Origin: Ensifer sp. USDA 6670
GTDB taxonomy: Bacteria > Pseudomonadota > Alphaproteobacteria > Rhizobiales > Rhizobiaceae
Direction of reading: 5' to 3'
DNA: 64,000 nt
NCBI GenBank assembly: GCA_000421085.1
Contig: ATWE01000015.1
Coordinates: 124,001 to 188,000, forward strand
The position numbers and the translations under genes were made by a program. Position 1 is the stretch's first letter. Every line of letters begins with the position of its first letter. Below the pieces are notes generated by a model. The model searched no databases. It saw only the letters and a program-made list of their open reading frames with translations, and was not told the DNA's origin. Shown here piece after piece: positions 43,245 to 51,371 of this stretch.

Positions 43245-43922
43245 ATGACGGTACAGCGGCGGCGGCGCATCATTCAGCGCCAGCGAAGTTCTGTTGGTCT
43301 GTCGCTTGTCGCTGCCATATCGTTCCTCGCCGGTATGACCGACGCCATAGGGCTCATATCCATCGGAGACTTCGTCTCCTTTATGAGCGGCAATACGACG
43401 CGCGCTTCCGTTGCGCTCATGCAAGGCGATGCGGCTCGAGGGCTGCTTCTTGTTGGCGGGCTGATCACCTTCGTGATTGGGAATGCCGTAGGTGCAATAA
43501 TTTCGATCCGGTTCCGGCCGCATGCCGTGCTGTTGTTCGTATCACTTGTGTTGACATTCGCAGCCTTGTCGGCCGACCACCGGGAGTTCCGTTTCCTTTT
43601 GCTCATCTTGTCGATGGGCGCCATCAATGCTTCCATCGAACAGATTGAAGGTCTGCCGGTCGGCTTAACATACGTTACGGGGGCACTGTCACGCTTCGGG
43701 CGAGGACTGGGACGTTGGGCCATGGGCGTGCGCAACACGTGCTGGTCGTTACAGCTCGTGCCGTGGTTCGGTATGTTCGCCGGCGCCATCGCGGGGGCCG
43801 CTCTGACGCAAAAATCGGGAGCGCTCTCCCTGTGGATACCGCCGCTTGCGGCTCTGTCGCTGGCAATGGTAGCTATCCGGATACCCCGGCGGTGGCAAAA
43901 TCGCTTCATTCAGCATCGCTAG
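43245..43922 (+). CDS. DUF1275 (YoaK-type) membrane protein
   Basis: Six-helix inner-membrane protein of 225 aa. SFLAGMTDAIGLISIGDFVSFMSGNTT is the DUF1275 hallmark, and GLPVGLTYVTGALSRFGRGL the second. Transport substrate not known for the family. The N-terminus is strongly basic (QRRRRIIQRQR). I start at ATG 43245; an upstream ATG at 43194 adds 17 residues without a ribosome site. A terminator follows. Confidence 0.85.
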   Translation: MTVQRRRRIIQRQRSSVGLSLVAAISFLAGMTDAIGLISIGDFVSFMSGNTTRASVALMQGDAARGLLLVGGLITFVIGNAVGAIISIRFRPHAVLLFVSLVLTFAALSADHREFRFLLLILSMGAINASIEQIEGLPVGLTYVTGALSRFGRGLGRWAMGVRNTCWSLQLVPWFGMFAGAIAGAALTQKSGALSLWIPPLAALSLAMVAIRIPRRWQNRFIQHR

Positions 43923-43954
43923 ATCATTCGCCGCTTTCCGCCCGACTTGCGCTC

Positions 43955-43990
43955 CCGGCGCTCGGCCTCTCTCGGCCGAGCCGGTTTTAT
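43955..43990 (+). terminator. Rho-independent terminator after the DUF1275 gene
   Basis: GCTCGGCC-TCTCTC-GGCCGAGC, extended by CCGG / CCGG with a bulge, then TTTTATT. Confidence 0.75.
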
Positions 43991-44004
43991 TCCCAACCGC
44001 GCCG

Positions 44005-44187
44005 TCAGGGTCGCATGCGGAGAGGGAGGTTTGCGTCACGAAAACACCGGCGATCTGTAAGGCAACAGTGCTTCCGATCCTCCTGGAGCATTTCGAGAAG
44101 AGAACTCATTTCCCCAAGAGCGATGGTTTGAGACATTACGATGTCCAGCGCCGCATCTCGCCATGGGGGTCGCTTAAAGGCGTCCAT
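44005..44187 (-). CDS. Small hypothetical protein at the end of the ubiTUV operon
   Basis: 60 aa if started at the ATG at 44187 (AGGGA 8 bases upstream). The product (MDAFKRPPWRDAALDIVMSQ, then TIALGEMSSLLEMLQ and HCCLTDRRCF) has no known motif. It would be the fifth gene of the ubiT operon, 34 bases behind the gene at 44222. Coding status uncertain. Confidence 0.4.
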   Translation of the reverse strand: MDAFKRPPWRDAALDIVMSQTIALGEMSSLLEMLQEDRKHCCLTDRRCFRDANLPLRMRP

Positions 44188-44221
44188 TCGGTGCATTCCC
44201 TTTGATGTTGCCGATTGGGCT

Positions 44222-44668
44222 TCAGTCACAGATATCGGGGCCGGCGCAACTGGTGCTGTTGGCAACCTCTTGCACCACGTCGTTTGCCAACCGAAGCTGA
44301 CGCGATTGCCTCAACAGACTCGAACCCAGCTCTGCGGCTGCGGCGATGTCGCCGAAGAGCAGGCCGGCTTCAGCGATCATGCCGTCGTCCAGCGGCGCCG
44401 ATTCGTTCGGGCCGAAATCACCAAGCAGCACGAGCAGCGCCTCGATCCTTCGCCGCTGCTCATCGGCAGCGGTCAGCAGGCGCCGAATGATCCGGTTGCG
44501 TTCAAGCTTTTCCAAGTCGCGCAGCACCACGTCGACTCGGTCGCGGCATTCACAATCGATGGCGCTGCTTAGAACCGCGCCACGCATGCGCCCGACTGCG
44601 CGACTGATCTCCTCATTGGCCTGCGCGAAGGTCGATGCGATCGCGGATGAGGACGCGTTCGCTCTCAT
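44222..44668 (-). CDS. Hypothetical helical protein co-transcribed with ubiV
   Basis: 148 aa; its ATG overlaps the ubiV stop (ATGA), so it is translationally coupled. It appears all-helical with Arg/Glu-rich heptads (DRVDVVLRDLEKLERNRIIR, EQRRRIEALLVLLGDFG). The end is SCAGPDICD. No domain recognised. Position argues for a role in, or protection of, anaerobic ubiquinone synthesis, but nothing in the sequence proves it. Confidence 0.65.
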   Translation of the reverse strand: MRANASSSAIASTFAQANEEISRAVGRMRGAVLSSAIDCECRDRVDVVLRDLEKLERNRIIRRLLTAADEQRRRIEALLVLLGDFGPNESAPLDDGMIAEAGLLFGDIAAAAELGSSLLRQSRQLRLANDVVQEVANSTSCAGPDICD

Positions 44669-45600
44669 GCATTTGCTCCGTGTGCAAGGTTGCGTGCGCG
44701 GGCAATCCAGGCGGCGCCTTCTTGTCCGTGGTGAAACCCGTTGGAGAACGGGGCGTCGGGATAGATCTGCCGTAGTCGGGCAAGGCCGTCTTCAGCATCC
44801 ACGCGGCCGTCCAGGACCTCGTCATAGAGGCGGGCGACCGCCACCATGTCGCAATCCTGTGGCGAAAGGCGAAAGCGGCTCACTCCGGAACCAACAAGAT
44901 CCGACAGGTCGGCAAGGAGCGCCTGACAGGTGAAGGAAACCGTCTGCACGCCGTTTAGCGCCAGGAACGACTGCCGGTCGAGCGTTTTCACGGGCAGCCC
45001 GTCAGGATCGTCCTTGCAGACAAACTGGCAGTTGTCCTTGATGTGCCCCTTGGCGCGGGCATGGGCGCAGCGGGCGGAAATTGCAAGTGGCATGCGGCCG
45101 AAGGCCAGCACTTCGAAGCCGATGCCGGGCGTTTGCGAAACGATCTCGGTGATCGAGCTTGCCGGCAGTTCGGGCGGCAAACATATGCTCGACGCTCCCC
45201 GCCTCGCGAGCAGCCGGGCCGTTGCCGCGTTGTAGACGTTGACGAACGGCCCGATCCAGTGCGGCTCGCCTTTAAGCAGCGCCAGAGCGGAGAGGTCGTT
45301 TGCTTCGACGGGGTAGGGGCTGTCGGCAGCCAGGCTGCGAACATACTGGCTCTCGCGCTCGAGCGTCACGAGGGCGAGGGTGGAAAAGACGATCCGCTTT
45401 CCGGCCGCCACCAGTCGCTCGATCACCGGCGGGAGATAGGGGTCGGTGAAGTGCAGCCTTTTCGAACAGACGGTCTCGCCTATGACGACGTGGGTCACCG
45501 GCGCCTCGTCGGCGATGCGAAAGTAGAAGTCCCGCCATTTCTCGCCCTCCCAGAGATAGAGAACGGGACCGAGCGTCAGCATGGGTTTGCCGGCATTCAT
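44665..45600 (-). CDS. ubiV: UbiV, O2-independent ubiquinone hydroxylation factor (U32 family)
   Basis: With UbiU it forms the Fe-S heterodimer that hydroxylates ubiquinone precursors without oxygen. The 311-aa protein has LGPVLYLWEGEKWRDFYFRI and GETVCSKR. Cysteines C45, C178, C191 and C195 reproduce the E. coli 4Fe-4S spacing (13 and 4 residues between the last three). The ATG at 45600 sits 8 bases behind a perfect GGAGG; a GTG at 45609 overlapping the ubiU stop is less likely, since it falls within that ribosome site. Confidence 0.92.
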   Translation of the reverse strand: MNAGKPMLTLGPVLYLWEGEKWRDFYFRIADEAPVTHVVIGETVCSKRLHFTDPYLPPVIERLVAAGKRIVFSTLALVTLERESQYVRSLAADSPYPVEANDLSALALLKGEPHWIGPFVNVYNAATARLLARRGASSICLPPELPASSITEIVSQTPGIGFEVLAFGRMPLAISARCAHARAKGHIKDNCQFVCKDDPDGLPVKTLDRQSFLALNGVQTVSFTCQALLADLSDLVGSGVSRFRLSPQDCDMVAVARLYDEVLDGRVDAEDGLARLRQIYPDAPFSNGFHHGQEGAAWIARARNLAHGANA

Positions 45601-45605
45601 GCCTG

Positions 45606-46583
45606 TCACCTCCAGCGCTTTTCGTAGGCGCCGGACGTCGTCCGCTGCCCCTCGCTCAACAGCCTGAGGCGAGCCAGCAGCGCACGGCGCTCTTCCGGGC
45701 GCGCATCGAGTGCCTTGCGCAGGGTCGCGACGACTTCGGCGACATAGGCCTTGCCCCGCTGCCGCCCCTCGATCTTGAGTGCGCTGACGCCCGCCTCCCG
45801 GAGGGCGTCGATCTGGTCCATCACGTCGAGCGATACGGGATCCTCGAAGGCGTAGCCGTGGGCATCCGCAATGTCGAACCTCCCCTTGCAGAGCGTCGGA
45901 TAACCAGCCGCCTCGTCGCGGGGAAAGCGGTTGATGGTATACGCGCCCAGCTCGGAGACGAGATCACTGCCATCCTGCCGATAGCGCACATGGCTTGCCG
46001 GGGAGCACACGCCGTTCATGTTGGGCGACTTGCCGGTGGCGTAGGATGACAGCGAGCAGCGACCCTCCGCCATCACGCAGAGCCCGCCGAAGACGAAGAC
46101 CTCGATCTCGCAGCGTATCCGGCGGGCAAGCCGGGCGATATCCGGGATCGTTAGCGTGCGCGGCAGGACGACCCGCCTGGCACCGAATGTTTCGACGAGG
46201 AAGTTCACCGCATCCGGATTGGACGCGGATGCCTGCACCGACACGTGCAGCCGCTGCTCGGGATAGGTCTCCGCGACATGGGCCATCAGGCCGAAGTCGG
46301 CAAGGATGAGCGCGTCCACGCCGAGTTGGACGGCATCCGCAGCAGCCTCGTACCACAGGCTCTCATGACCGGCGCGCATGAAGGTGTTGAGCGCGACGAA
46401 GGTCTGCGTGCCTTTCCGCCGAGCATAGGCGATGGCCTCGCCGAGTTCCTCGCGCGAGAAGTTGAGGCCGGGGAAATTCCGCGCATTGGTCTCGTCGCGG
46501 AAGCCGCAATAGACGGCATCGGCACCGGCATCGACGGCCTCCCGGAAAGCGGCCGGCGTCCCCGCCGGGCAGATCAGTTCCAT
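45606..46583 (-). CDS. ubiU: UbiU, O2-independent ubiquinone hydroxylation factor (U32 family)
   Basis: U32-peptidase-like Fe-S protein, partner of UbiV; 325 aa. The MELICPAGTPAAFREAVDAG start and DETNARNFPGLNF are diagnostic. The cluster cysteines C169, C176, C193 and C232 fall at exactly the numbers known in E. coli UbiU. The gene overlaps ubiT by 10 bases and ends beside ubiV. Needed for ubiquinone under denitrifying conditions in Pseudomonas. Confidence 0.95.
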   Translation of the reverse strand: MELICPAGTPAAFREAVDAGADAVYCGFRDETNARNFPGLNFSREELGEAIAYARRKGTQTFVALNTFMRAGHESLWYEAAADAVQLGVDALILADFGLMAHVAETYPEQRLHVSVQASASNPDAVNFLVETFGARRVVLPRTLTIPDIARLARRIRCEIEVFVFGGLCVMAEGRCSLSSYATGKSPNMNGVCSPASHVRYRQDGSDLVSELGAYTINRFPRDEAAGYPTLCKGRFDIADAHGYAFEDPVSLDVMDQIDALREAGVSALKIEGRQRGKAYVAEVVATLRKALDARPEERRALLARLRLLSEGQRTTSGAYEKRWR

Positions 46584-47080
46584 GCGGCAGTCTCCCCGGC
46601 AAGTGCGCGGCGGCGGAGTGCTGCCGCGGTGCGGCTGACGAATGGTGCAAGCGGCCCCGCGGAGGCGCCAAGGTCGCGCGGCAGGTCGATTTCGCAGCCG
46701 TCGAGCGCATTGCGGAGGGCCAGCGTCGCCTCCATGTCTCCGCCGACGGTAAGCGCCCGCGAGAAGAACAGGCCGTCTGCGTCGCAGCGGCCCTCAAGAA
46801 GCGCCAGTAGCAGGAACAGGGGGCCCTCCACGACAGCATCTGCAGCGCAGTCGGCCGGCTTGCGCGTTACCGATACCGCCGCGCGTGACGGTTCCACCAC
46901 GAAGACGAGCGGCAGGTCGACGGGGCGAAAGACATAGCGCTTCGCCTTATGCTCCCCGAGGCGGTCGAACAGAGCCGGATGCCGCTTGAGCAGGCTTTCG
47001 AACATGAGCTTCACCGTCCCCTCGATCAGAGGCATCGGCACGACGGCAAGCGGTGCGGCCAGCGGACGCGGGAATTCCAT
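46574..47080 (-). CDS. ubiT: UbiT, SCP2-domain accessory of anaerobic ubiquinone synthesis
   Basis: 168-aa SCP2-like lipid-binding protein (E. coli UbiT is 174 aa) that carries hydrophobic quinone intermediates. Recognisable blocks are LMFESLLKRHPALFDRLGEH, DLPLVFVVEP, VEGPLFLLLALLEGRCDADGLFFSRALTVGGDMEATLALRNALDG. The latter is the SCP2 ligand domain with the typical S-R-x-L-x-V-x-G-D. First gene of ubiTUV. AAAAAGAA is the only ribosome-site-like sequence. A TTG-N8-CAA box lies 73 bases upstream. Confidence 0.9.
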   Translation of the reverse strand: MEFPRPLAAPLAVVPMPLIEGTVKLMFESLLKRHPALFDRLGEHKAKRYVFRPVDLPLVFVVEPSRAAVSVTRKPADCAADAVVEGPLFLLLALLEGRCDADGLFFSRALTVGGDMEATLALRNALDGCEIDLPRDLGASAGPLAPFVSRTAAALRRRALAGETAAWN

Positions 47081-47152
47081 TTCTTTTTGCCTTTGCAAAT
47101 GACGACTCAGCGGCTTCGGTCGGGACCCTAGCGGCAACCTCCGTGGAGCAAT

Positions 47153-47166
47153 TTGCGCTGGAGCAA
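47153..47166. promoter_or_regulatory. FNR/NnrR-type box between ubiT and ubiD
   Basis: TTGCGCTGGAGCAA matches TTG-N8-CAA. It is centred about 80 bp from the ubiT start and 42 bp from the ubiD start, so it may serve both divergent operons. Confidence 0.7.
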
Positions 47167-47200
47167 AGACAGGAGGGTTTTCGCGGGCGAGACACTTCGC

Positions 47201-48709
47201 ATGTATCGCAGCAATCAAGTCACCCGCCGTTTTTCTGACCTTCAGGACTTCGCCGCCATGCTCGAGCGGCGCGGCCGCTTGCATCGCATCTCGCGGCCCA
47301 TTTCGCTCGTGCATGAAATCACCGAGATCCACCGGCGCGTGCTCCACGCGGGCGGGCCAGCCCTGCTGTTCGAGAAGCCGGTCGACGCCTCCGGCCGCGT
47401 AAGCGGGATCCCGCTGCTCGCCAATCTGTTCGGCACGCTGGAGCGGATAGAGTGGGGTTTCGGACTGCCCGCAGGCGGTCTTGCGGACCTTGCGGAAATG
47501 ATGGCGGAACTGCGCGAACCGAGATCGCCGCGATCGCTGTCGGACGCCTGGGGCAAGCTGCCGCTGCTGAAGGCCGCACTTGCGATGCGGCCGCGAAGCG
47601 TCGCGCGACCGCCGGTGCAGGAGACGGTCTGGCGCGGCTCGGAGGCCGACTTGTCGCGTCTGCCGATTCAATGGTGCTGGCCGGGAGAACCGGCGCCGCT
47701 CGTCACCTGGCCGCTGGTGATCACCCGAGCGCCGGACGATCCGACCGACATCAATGTCGGCATCTATCGCATGCAGGTGCTCGGACCGAACCGCCTCATC
47801 CTGCGCTGGCTCGCGCACCGCGGCGGCGCTCGGCACCATCGCATGTGGCAACAGCGCGGCGAAGACATGCCGGTGGCGGTCGCCATCGGCGCCGACCCGG
47901 CAACGATCCTCGCCGCGGTGATGCCGCTGCCGGAAGGCATAAGCGAGCTTGCCTTCGCCGGGCTGCTGAAGGCGGAGCGGCCAGCGGTCGCGGCAGCGGT
48001 TACGGTACCGCTGTCTATTCCGGCCAATGCCGAGATCGTCCTCGAGGGGGTCGTCTCGGCAGACGACACCGCCGAGGAGGGGCCCTATGGCGATCACACG
48101 GGATACTACAACTCCGTCGAACGTTTTCCGCTTATGTCGCTATCGGCGATCACAATGCGCCGCAGGCCATTCTATCTCTCGACCTTTACCGGCCGGCCGC
48201 CCGACGAGCCGTCGAAGCTCGGCGAGGCTATGATGGAGCTTTTCCTGCCGCTGGTGAAGCGGCAGTTCCCGGAGATCGTCGATCTCTACCTGCCTCCGGA
48301 GGCCTGCTCGTATCGTGCGATGGTCGTCTCCATCGACAAGCGCTACCCCGGTCAGGCGAAGCGTATCATGATGGGGCTCTGGTCGATGCTGCCGCAGTTC
48401 AACTATACGAAGCTCATCGTCGCGGTCGACCCCGATATCCACGTCAGGAACTGGAGCGACGTCATCTGGGCGCTATCGACCAGATTCGACGCCAGTCGGG
48501 ACGTGACCATCCTCAACGACACTCCCATCGACTACCTCGATTTCGCGTCTCCGAAGCCGGGGCTCGGCGGCAAGCTCGGGCTCGACGCGACGCGCAAGCT
48601 CGAGCCGGAGACAACCCGCGAATGGGGACGCGTGCTTGAGATGCCGCCGGAAGTTGTCGCGAAGGTCGATCAAGTTTGGACTGAACTGGGTCTGGGAGCA
48701 ACGCCATGA
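47201..48709 (+). CDS. ubiD: UbiD family prenylated-FMN decarboxylase
   Basis: 502-aa decarboxylase, similar in length to E. coli UbiD (497), which decarboxylates 3-octaprenyl-4-hydroxybenzoate. Family blocks include SDLQDFAAMLERRGRLHRI, INVGIYRMQVLGPNRLILRWLAHRGGARH, GPYGDHTGYYN (prFMN/metal region) and the DP-IHV-NWSDVIWALSTR stretch. The ATG at 47201 is the first in frame behind the regulatory box. It overlaps ubiX, its cofactor supplier, by four bases. Confidence 0.93.
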   Translation: MYRSNQVTRRFSDLQDFAAMLERRGRLHRISRPISLVHEITEIHRRVLHAGGPALLFEKPVDASGRVSGIPLLANLFGTLERIEWGFGLPAGGLADLAEMMAELREPRSPRSLSDAWGKLPLLKAALAMRPRSVARPPVQETVWRGSEADLSRLPIQWCWPGEPAPLVTWPLVITRAPDDPTDINVGIYRMQVLGPNRLILRWLAHRGGARHHRMWQQRGEDMPVAVAIGADPATILAAVMPLPEGISELAFAGLLKAERPAVAAAVTVPLSIPANAEIVLEGVVSADDTAEEGPYGDHTGYYNSVERFPLMSLSAITMRRRPFYLSTFTGRPPDEPSKLGEAMMELFLPLVKRQFPEIVDLYLPPEACSYRAMVVSIDKRYPGQAKRIMMGLWSMLPQFNYTKLIVAVDPDIHVRNWSDVIWALSTRFDASRDVTILNDTPIDYLDFASPKPGLGGKLGLDATRKLEPETTREWGRVLEMPPEVVAKVDQVWTELGLGATP

Positions 48710-49308
48710 GCAAGAAACGGATAGTGGTGGGCGTCTCCGGGGCGTCGGGTGCCGCGCTGGCGCTCCGGGTGGTCCAGCGCCTTGCGGAAATCCCTTCCGT
48801 CGAGACGCATCTGATCGTCTCGGATTCCGCAAGGCGCACGCTGCTCCACGAGGTCGGCCCGCACGCGCTGCATCAATTGCTGACGATCGCGGATCGCAGC
48901 TACCAGGTGAGGGATATCGGAGCGGCAACGGCTAGCGGCTCGTTCAGGACTGCCGGTATGATTGTCGTTCCCTGTTCGATGCGGACTCTGGCGGCGATCG
49001 CTGCCGGTCTTGCGGACAATCTCATCGTGCGAGCGGCGGACGTGCACCTCAAGGAGCGGCGAAGGCTCGTGCTGATGACGCGCGAGACGCCGCTGCATCT
49101 CGGTCATCTGCGCAACATGACGGCAGTGACCGAAATGGGCGCGGTCGTGATGCCGCCGGTACCGGCCTTCTATCAGCGGTCGCAAAGCGTCGAAGAGATC
49201 ATCGATCATCTTGCAGCGCGCGCGATCGATCTGGTTGGCCTGCCGGGGGAGCCGCTTGCAACCGAATGGGACCCGCAGTCCCACCGTCAGCACGCTGCAG
49301 GGAGATAG
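48706..49308 (+). CDS. ubiX: UbiX flavin prenyltransferase
   Basis: It prenylates FMN to the cofactor needed by UbiD. 200 aa; the flavoprotein signature is MSKKRIVVGVSGASGAALAL and the C-terminal PPVPAFYQRSQSVEEIIDHL. The ATGA overlap with ubiD implies a coupled pair. The divergent arrangement with ubiTUV and the shared box argue that the pair works in anaerobic ubiquinone synthesis, although UbiD/UbiX homologues can also act on other aromatic acids. Confidence 0.95.
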   Translation: MSKKRIVVGVSGASGAALALRVVQRLAEIPSVETHLIVSDSARRTLLHEVGPHALHQLLTIADRSYQVRDIGAATASGSFRTAGMIVVPCSMRTLAAIAAGLADNLIVRAADVHLKERRRLVLMTRETPLHLGHLRNMTAVTEMGAVVMPPVPAFYQRSQSVEEIIDHLAARAIDLVGLPGEPLATEWDPQSHRQHAAGR

Positions 49309-49434
49309 GGTGCAATAGACAAGCGCGGCATTACCGCTGGCGGCGAGCGGCACGTACCCAAGGGAGGCGGTTGAATCCGCTACGTCCGCGTTCGGGCCGG
49401 GGGGACACTGGCATGAGTTATGAGGCATGGCCAA

Positions 49435-50121
49435 CTATCGTGCCGTCGCCAAAAGGAGAGGGTCGGCATAAAACAGCGCGGCATGGCCTCCGGCTAGCAG
49501 CCAGAGGGTCAATACTGCCGTTGCCGCGGCAGCGATGGCGATCGGCGTGTCGCCGGACAAAAGGGTGCGTCCGGTGAACAGGGCGGCGAACGGCAGAATG
49601 GAGGTCTTCGCAGACTGGCGCTGCCATTGCTCTCCAAGTCGGCGCCGGGCGCGCTTTTCGATCATAGGTATGGTGCCGAGAGCAAAAAGCGCAAAGCCGC
49701 CGAAGAGGATCAGCGAGCGCACGTCGCCGTTGGCGACGAGATGGCCGAGCGCCCAGATGGCGAAACCCCAGAGAACCGGGTGGCGAGTAACAGAGACAAT
49801 CGAGCCCGGTCTCTGCCCTTGGCGGATCGAGACCGATAGCGGATTGACACTGAAGAGACCGGCAAGCACGAGAAACACCCCGACTGGAGCGGCAATCAAG
49901 GTCACCCAGGCCTGCCAGGCCGCAGGCTGCCAAAGCGGGATGTAGTCGACATCAAGCGCCGCGTAGAGCACCCAGGCTAGCGCGAGGATGGAAGCGAGCG
50001 AATAGAGCGAGAAATAGCCCGCCCTGCCGAGCAGGAATAACAGACGCTCGCGGATGGCGGAAATCGCCGGAATCGAATGAAGGATGAGAAAGACAAACAG
50101 CGCCAGGAGGAACTCAGCCAT
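49435..50121 (-). CDS. nnrU: NnrU family membrane protein
   Basis: Six-helix membrane protein (228 aa) needed for nitric oxide or nitrite metabolism in Rhodobacter; its chemistry is unknown and it is related to isoprenylcysteine methyltransferase-like folds. The VTRHPVLWGFAIWALGHLVANGD block is the NnrU signature. It lies 11 bp behind the 130-aa gene on the same strand, in an operon divergent from norE. Confidence 0.92.
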   Translation of the reverse strand: MAEFLLALFVFLILHSIPAISAIRERLLFLLGRAGYFSLYSLASILALAWVLYAALDVDYIPLWQPAAWQAWVTLIAAPVGVFLVLAGLFSVNPLSVSIRQGQRPGSIVSVTRHPVLWGFAIWALGHLVANGDVRSLILFGGFALFALGTIPMIEKRARRRLGEQWQRQSAKTSILPFAALFTGRTLLSGDTPIAIAAAATAVLTLWLLAGGHAALFYADPLLLATAR

Positions 50122-50132
50122 AATCGGCTTCC

Positions 50133-50525
50133 TCAGTGCGTTGTATTCGACCGCTTTATGGCGGCGATTATTACCTGTTCAGCTGCAACATGGTGGCGGA
50201 GCCCCTCGAGGAATGCGCGCAGCATCAAGGCCACTGTCTCCCAAGAAACCGCGCATCGCTCGGATGCTGCCGATCGGAGCGTATCTGCGACGTGGCTGAC
50301 GTCGAAGGCGAATGCTGGATGGGTCGTACGAACACTTAGCGAAAGCTGCGGCTCATTGGAGGGTTCTCCAAGGCTCAATGTCCGGATCTTTGCCGCCGTC
50401 GCTATGCAGAGGTTCCGGTCCATGGTGCCTCCGAGCGAATCTATGACGGACTCGACCGCATCGCAAAGCGCGAGCAACTCGCCATACTTCGCCTCAAGAC
50501 GATGGAGCGGATTTGAAACAGCCAC
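50133..50525 (-). CDS. Small helical protein upstream of nnrU (possibly hemerythrin-related)
   Basis: 130 aa from GTG 50525, which has GGGAG 7 bases upstream. The chain is helical (PLHRLEAKYGELLALCDAVESVID). It ends with FLEGLRHHVAAEQVIIAAI, which is similar to the H-x-x-x-E helix of hemerythrins. The other ligand helices are not evident, so a di-iron site is unsupported. Second gene of the nnrU operon. Confidence 0.65.
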   Translation of the reverse strand: MAVSNPLHRLEAKYGELLALCDAVESVIDSLGGTMDRNLCIATAAKIRTLSLGEPSNEPQLSLSVRTTHPAFAFDVSHVADTLRSAASERCAVSWETVALMLRAFLEGLRHHVAAEQVIIAAIKRSNTTH

Positions 50526-50541
50526 TTTGTTTCTCCCGCAT

Positions 50542-50697
50542 TCAGCGTTCAATGAACAATACGGCGGCGCAGGCGAGCGACGCCAGCACGGCGGCGGCCG
50601 TTCCAGTCCGCTGCAGGACACCCATGCGATAGAGCACGAGCGCGAAGATGATGATGATCGGGGTGGCGACCGAGAGGCCGATCTGCGCGTCAGACAT
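50542..50697 (-). CDS. 51-aa two-helix membrane peptide
   Basis: MSDAQIGLSVATPIIIIFALVLYRMG and VLQRTGTAAAVLASLACAAVLFIER form two hydrophobic helices. AAAAGGAGATCACC precedes the ATG, a very good ribosome site. First gene of the nnrU operon, with an NnrR-type box 48 bp upstream. Function unknown; size and position suggest a small partner of NnrU or of the Nor enzyme. Confidence 0.75.
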   Translation of the reverse strand: MSDAQIGLSVATPIIIIFALVLYRMGVLQRTGTAAAVLASLACAAVLFIER

Positions 50698-50744
50698 GGT
50701 GATCTCCTTTTCGCCGGAACATAGCGGGTCGGCAGGAACGGTCT

Positions 50745-50758
50745 TTGATCGAGAGCAA
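50745..50758. promoter_or_regulatory. FNR/NnrR-type box between the nnrU operon and norE
   Basis: TTGATCGAGAGCAA (TTG-N8-CAA) lies 48 bp upstream of the 51-aa gene and 57 bp upstream of norE, so it can serve both divergent units. Confidence 0.75.
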
Positions 50759-50814
50759 AGAACCGGACGCTCCTTTCTCCTATTCCGCTTCGGCAACCGA
50801 TGCGGAGATGCAGA

Positions 50815-51366
50815 ATGGAAAACGCGATGAGGGCCGGCGCTGTCGACGAAGAGGAAGCGGATACATTCATCCTCTGGGTCCTGATTTGGAGCGAACTCGC
50901 CGCTTTCGGAATCCTTATCGCCGCCTTTCTGGTCGCCTCGCTGCTTGCGGCCGACGATTTCGCCGTGGCACGGCTGCACCTCAAACCGGCAATAGCCGCT
51001 TTCAACACGCTCGTCTTGCTGACGAGCGGCTGGCAGGCGGCGGTTGCGGCAGGAAAGGGCGCGTCAGTCGCCAGGCGGCGGCGGGCACTTGTGCTGGCGG
51101 CGCTTCTCGGCTTCGCCTTCGTTGCCATCAAGATCTACGAGTACGGCACGGAAATCCGTTTTGCCGGCGAGGTCGCGTTTCACTCCTTCTTTGAACTCTA
51201 TTTCCTCCTGACCGGCTTTCATCTCGTCCATGTCGGCTTCGTCGCCATCGTGCTGCTCGTCGTCGCCTGGAAGCCGCGCCGTGCCAATGTCGACCTCGTC
51301 ACCACCCTCTGGCATGTGATCGATCTCGTCTGGATCGTCATGTTCCCGATCCTTTATCTGGTTTGA
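50815..51366 (+). CDS. norE: NorE, cytochrome c oxidase subunit III-like
   Basis: Five-helix membrane protein (183 aa) of the heme-copper oxidase subunit III family, accessory for full Nor activity. Typical residues: TFILWVLIWSELAAFGILIAAF, FELYFLLTGFHLVHVGFVAIVLLV, and LVTTLWHVIDLVWIVMFPILYLV with the WH-ID-W pattern. GGAGATGCAGA precedes ATG 50815. The norF gene begins at its stop codon. Confidence 0.92.
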   Translation: MENAMRAGAVDEEEADTFILWVLIWSELAAFGILIAAFLVASLLAADDFAVARLHLKPAIAAFNTLVLLTSGWQAAVAAGKGASVARRRRALVLAALLGFAFVAIKIYEYGTEIRFAGEVAFHSFFELYFLLTGFHLVHVGFVAIVLLVVAWKPRRANVDLVTTLWHVIDLVWIVMFPILYLV

Positions 51367-51371
51367 GCACC

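Noticed and set aside
47153..47200. TTG at 47153 as start of ubiD
   Set aside because: It is the left half of the TTG-N8-CAA box; ATG 47201 gives the family N-terminus.
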